From contig JAFOMV010000255.1 in the NCBI GenBank assembly GCA_017418765.1, positions 1 to 8,495 on the forward strand: DNA of 8,495 nt. Direction: 5' to 3'. The notes below the pieces were generated by a model. It had not been told where the DNA came from, searched no databases, and saw nothing but the letters and a program-made list of their open reading frames with translations. Source of the DNA: Ruminococcus sp. (lineage in GTDB: Bacteria; Bacillota_A; Clostridia; Oscillospirales; Ruminococcaceae). Every line of letters starts with the position of its first letter. Position 1 is the stretch's first letter. Positions 6,199 through 8,495 of the stretch are shown in pieces. The translations under genes and the position numbers were made by a program.

Positions 6199-7038
6199 AT
6201 GAAAAACACTGTTTCAACCCTTCTTGAGCAGAAGCAATCCGGTGACAAGATCACGATGCTTACTGCTTACGACTACACAACAGCCAAGGTCATTGATGAA
6301 TGCGGTATAAATGCCATACTCATCGGTGACTCACTGGGAATGGTAATGCTTGGCTATGAGAATACGCTCCCTGTAACTATGGATGATATGATACATCATA
6401 CCGCCGCAGTTTCAAGAGGTGCAGAGAATGCTTTCATAGTTGCGGATATGCCGTTCATGTCCTATCAGACTAGCATACAGGAGGCTGTAAGCAATGCAGG
6501 CAGACTTGTCAAAGAAGGCGGCGCAAATGCTGTAAAGCTTGAAGGCGGCGCTGAGGTATGCGAGCAGATAAAAGCTATTGTAAACGCATCCATCCCTGTT
6601 GTGGCACATCTTGGGCTTACTCCGCAGTCAGTCAATGCTTTCGGCGGATTCAAGGTACAGGGCAAAAGCATCGACAAGGCAAGAAAGCTCATTGATGACG
6701 CTGTGAAGATACAGAAAGCAGGTGCTTGTGCAGTCGTACTGGAGGGTATCCCCGCTAAACTTGCGGATATTATCACAAAAAAACTCGTTATCCCTACTAT
6801 CGGTATCGGGGCAGGAAATGGCTGTGACGGGCAGGTTCTTGTATATCAGGATATGCTCGGACTTACTTTCGGTCATACTGCTAAATTCGTTAAGCGTTTT
6901 GCTGATCTTGGCTCGGCAATGCGTCGGGGCATCACTGATTACATCAGGGAAACAAAAGAAGGCACCTTCCCTGCAAAGGAACACACCTACGCTATAGATG
7001 ATGATGTTATCGAACAGCTTGTGAGGGAGGAAAAGTGA
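6199..7038 (+). CDS. panB: 3-methyl-2-oxobutanoate hydroxymethyltransferase
   Basis: PanB transfers a hydroxymethyl group from 5,10-methylenetetrahydrofolate to 2-ketoisovalerate, giving ketopantoate, the first committed step of pantoate synthesis in the cytosol. The 279-residue protein spans the whole TIM-barrel family. Metal and substrate residues are in place: D44 in GDSLGMV, D83 in [10 protein letters not shown]113 and E115 in AVKLEGG, and the catalytic E182 in VVLEGIP. HLGLTPQ (137-143) and PTIGIGAG are further signatures. AAGGAG lies 10 nt before the ATG. The gene leads the operon and ends 1 nt before panC. Ketopantoate must still be reduced by PanE or IlvC, which are not encoded here. 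Confidence 0.97.
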   Translation: MKNTVSTLLEQKQSGDKITMLTAYDYTTAKVIDECGINAILIGDSLGMVMLGYENTLPVTMDDMIHHTAAVSRGAENAFIVADMPFMSYQTSIQEAVSNAGRLVKEGGANAVKLEGGAEVCEQIKAIVNASIPVVAHLGLTPQSVNAFGGFKVQGKSIDKARKLIDDAVKIQKAGACAVVLEGIPAKLADIITKKLVIPTIGIGAGNGCDGQVLVYQDMLGLTFGHTAKFVKRFADLGSAMRRGITDYIRETKEGTFPAKEHTYAIDDDVIEQLVREEK

Positions 7039-7039
7039 T

Positions 7040-7888
7040 ATGAAGATAGTTAAGACCATAGAGGAAGTACGCACACAGGTAAAGGAATGGAGAGCGCAGG
7101 GACTTACAGTCGGACTTGTCCCTACAATGGGTTATCTCCATGAGGGGCACGCAAGCCTTATAGATGCTTCGCACAGAGACAATGACAGAACAGTAGTATC
7201 AGATTTTGTCAATCCCATGCAGTTCGGCCCTGCTGAGGACCTCGAAAGCTATCCCCGTGATATTGAACGTGATGCAAAACTGGTCATGGAACACGGCGGA
7301 GATATCATCTTTAATCCTGAGCCTTCCGAGATGTACCATGAAGGTTTCTCATCCTTTGTCGATATGACCGTTCTCACTGAAGAACTTTGCGGTCTGAGCC
7401 GCCCTGTCCATTTCAGAGGTGTTTGCACTGTAGTATCGAAGCTTTTCAATATCGTGAAGCCGGACCGTGCATACTTCGGCAAAAAGGATGCTCAGCAGCT
7501 TGCGGTGATCCGTCATATGGCAGACGATCTCAATATGGACATCGAGATAATAGGCTGCCCGATAGTCCGTGAATCAGACGGACTTGCCAGAAGCTCACGC
7601 AACACCTATCTCAGCGAAACAGAAAGAAAAGCAGCACTTGTTCTGTCAAAGGCAGTTTTCCTCGGCATGGATATGGTAAAAAGCGGTGAAAAAGACTGCT
7701 CAGCCATTATCGGCGAAATGAAGAAGCTTATCAAAGCTGAGCCTCTTGCTAAAATAGACTATGTCAAGATAGTTGACTGTAAAACAATGCAGCAGATATC
7801 ATCTATTGACCGCCCTGCACTCTGTGCCTTAGCTGTATATATAGGCAGCACCCGACTTATCGACAATTTCTTCACTGAAGACGTATAA
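7040..7888 (+). CDS. panC: Pantothenate synthetase (pantoate--beta-alanine ligase)
   Basis: PanC joins pantoate and beta-alanine with ATP, through a pantoyl adenylate, to make pantothenate. The 282-residue protein shows the nucleotidyltransferase signature [10 protein letters not shown] with H34 and H37, the pantoate-binding FVNPMQFGP (56-64), [17 protein letters not shown] (121-137), [14 protein letters not shown] (140-153) and the KMSKS-like part [12 protein letters not shown] (177-188). Residue 55 is aspartate (VVSDFVNP) where family members commonly have isoleucine; whether this matters is unknown. GGGAGG, inside the end of panB, serves as ribosome binding site, so panB and panC are probably translationally coupled. 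Its second substrate comes from the next gene, panD. Confidence 0.97.
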   Translation: MKIVKTIEEVRTQVKEWRAQGLTVGLVPTMGYLHEGHASLIDASHRDNDRTVVSDFVNPMQFGPAEDLESYPRDIERDAKLVMEHGGDIIFNPEPSEMYHEGFSSFVDMTVLTEELCGLSRPVHFRGVCTVVSKLFNIVKPDRAYFGKKDAQQLAVIRHMADDLNMDIEIIGCPIVRESDGLARSSRNTYLSETERKAALVLSKAVFLGMDMVKSGEKDCSAIIGEMKKLIKAEPLAKIDYVKIVDCKTMQQISSIDRPALCALAVYIGSTRLIDNFFTEDV

Positions 7889-7898
7889 GGGGGCTGCA

Positions 7899-8282
7899 AT
7901 GGAAATTTCAATGCTCAAAAGCAAAATACACCGTGCTGTAATAACACAGGCTGAGCTGAACTATGTAGGCAGTATAACCATAGATGAGGAACTAATGGAA
8001 GCTGCGGGGCTTTATGAATACGAGCGTGTTCACATAGCAAACGTTGACAATGGCAGCCGTATAGAGACATATATCATCGCAGGCAAGCGTGGAAGCGGTG
8101 TTATCTGCCTCAACGGAGCCGCTGCACATTCAGGCAGCAAAGGCGATCGTGTCATAATAATGGCTTACGCCAATATGAAGCCTGACGAGATAAAATATCA
8201 TAAGCCAAAAGTAGTTTTTGTCGGTGATAAAAACGAGATAATAAGAATAGCTGATTATGAAAAGCACGGCGAACTGAAATAA
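7899..8282 (+). CDS. panD: Aspartate 1-decarboxylase (pyruvoyl enzyme precursor)
   Basis: PanD removes the alpha carboxyl group of aspartate to give beta-alanine for PanC. The 127-residue proenzyme cuts itself between G24 and S25 (YVGSITID), turning S25 into the pyruvoyl cofactor. These positions, along with K9, R54 and Y58, align with the E. coli enzyme without gaps, which supports the ATG at 7899. GNGxAA-like LNGAAAHSG (71-79) is also typical. Length is normal for the family. AAGGGGG overlaps the panC stop codon, and the genes are 10 nt apart. No separate PanZ/PanM maturation factor is visible, as expected outside enterobacteria. Confidence 0.97.
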   Translation: MEISMLKSKIHRAVITQAELNYVGSITIDEELMEAAGLYEYERVHIANVDNGSRIETYIIAGKRGSGVICLNGAAAHSGSKGDRVIIMAYANMKPDEIKYHKPKVVFVGDKNEIIRIADYEKHGELK

Positions 8283-8362
8283 TACTTTTCATGCATCTGC
8301 ATACAAAACTCCCCTGAGCGATATAACGACTATACTCGTACAGAAACTTTTACACGTGTCTA

Positions 8363-8399
8363 TTGAGGGAAACCCTTTTGAAAAAGGGTTCTCCCTCAA
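8363..8399. repeat. Long imperfect hairpin after panD, without T tract
   Basis: TTGAGGGA (8363-8370) pairs with TCCCTCAA (8392-8399), and AACCCTTTT pairs with AAAAGGGTT, giving a stem of about 17 bp with one bulged C. Neither strand has a following T run, so it is not a standard terminator although it lies 80 bp after panD. Its style resembles dispersed palindromic intergenic repeats in Oscillospiraceae; that is inference. Nothing else is seen in 8283-8362. Confidence 0.65.
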
Positions 8400-8438
8400 A
8401 CTCCCTTCCTAAAACTTTCAGTATTAATTTTTGCCCAT

Positions 8439-8495
8439 TATAGGGCGCACTTGAAAGAAATGAAAAATTCTTACTTTACTTGTGTGCGCCCTATA
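8439..8495. repeat. 12-bp inverted repeat bounding 33 bp, MITE-like or palindromic repeat
   Basis: TATAGGGCGCAC (8439-8450) is perfectly matched by GTGCGCCCTATA (8484-8495). The AT-rich interior has no coding capacity. The right arm ends exactly at the window edge, so it may extend further. The layout fits a small palindromic repeat or a tiny non-autonomous element. Confidence 0.65.

Noticed and set aside
8363..8399. Intrinsic terminator of panBCD
   Set aside because: The stem is strong but no T tract follows on either strand, so it is listed as a repeat.

Overview
The window is a junction between the integrase end of an integrated phage-like element (about 1-5700) and a host chromosomal region carrying the complete pantothenate operon panB-panC-panD (about 5700-8282). 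Codon use, strong AGGAGG-type ribosome binding sites and the character of the proteins suggest a gut clostridial Firmicute, most likely Ruminococcus or a close Oscillospiraceae relative. This is inference from style, not a database match.

Element side. Five genes run leftward: a small winged-helix protein (4352-4053), a CHC2 zinc-finger primase-like protein (3966-3370), a DUF3987 P-loop replication protein (3398-1914), a helix-turn-helix protein in the terminase small subunit position (1723-1340) and a complete terminase large subunit (1371-4). Replication genes therefore sit directly beside packaging genes. A tyrosine recombinase is transcribed the opposite way (to 5418). Its catalytic domain is intact, but its N-terminal coding sequence lies in three different frames and has no start codon, so the element is probably decaying. 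A 20/22-matching inverted repeat built on GGTACAAAAG lies between the DUF3987 gene and the small terminase gene.

End of the element. The integrase terminator is followed by three GTGTCAT-type direct repeats (likely integrase arm sites) and then by the 3' 45 nt of tRNA-Thr(GGU), from anticodon loop to encoded CCA, with no 5' half. This is the expected scar of insertion into a tRNA gene. The intact tRNA and the other attachment site should lie beyond the left edge.

Junction array. Between the tRNA fragment and panB lie four tandem units with a period of about 96 bp, and perhaps a decayed fifth. Each has a small GC-rich hairpin followed by a strong hairpin with a T tract. The strong hairpins alternate between two types (A-B-A-B), show compensatory base changes, and use U-G pairs that work only in a plus-strand RNA. 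This is the most unusual structure in the window.

Host side. panB, panC and panD are complete, with all the key catalytic residues checked present, and are spaced 1 and 10 nt apart. They encode the path from 2-ketoisovalerate and aspartate to pantothenate, the coenzyme A precursor. An extended -10 promoter candidate precedes panB. After panD come a long hairpin without a T tract and an inverted repeat ending at the window edge, both resembling dispersed intergenic repeats.
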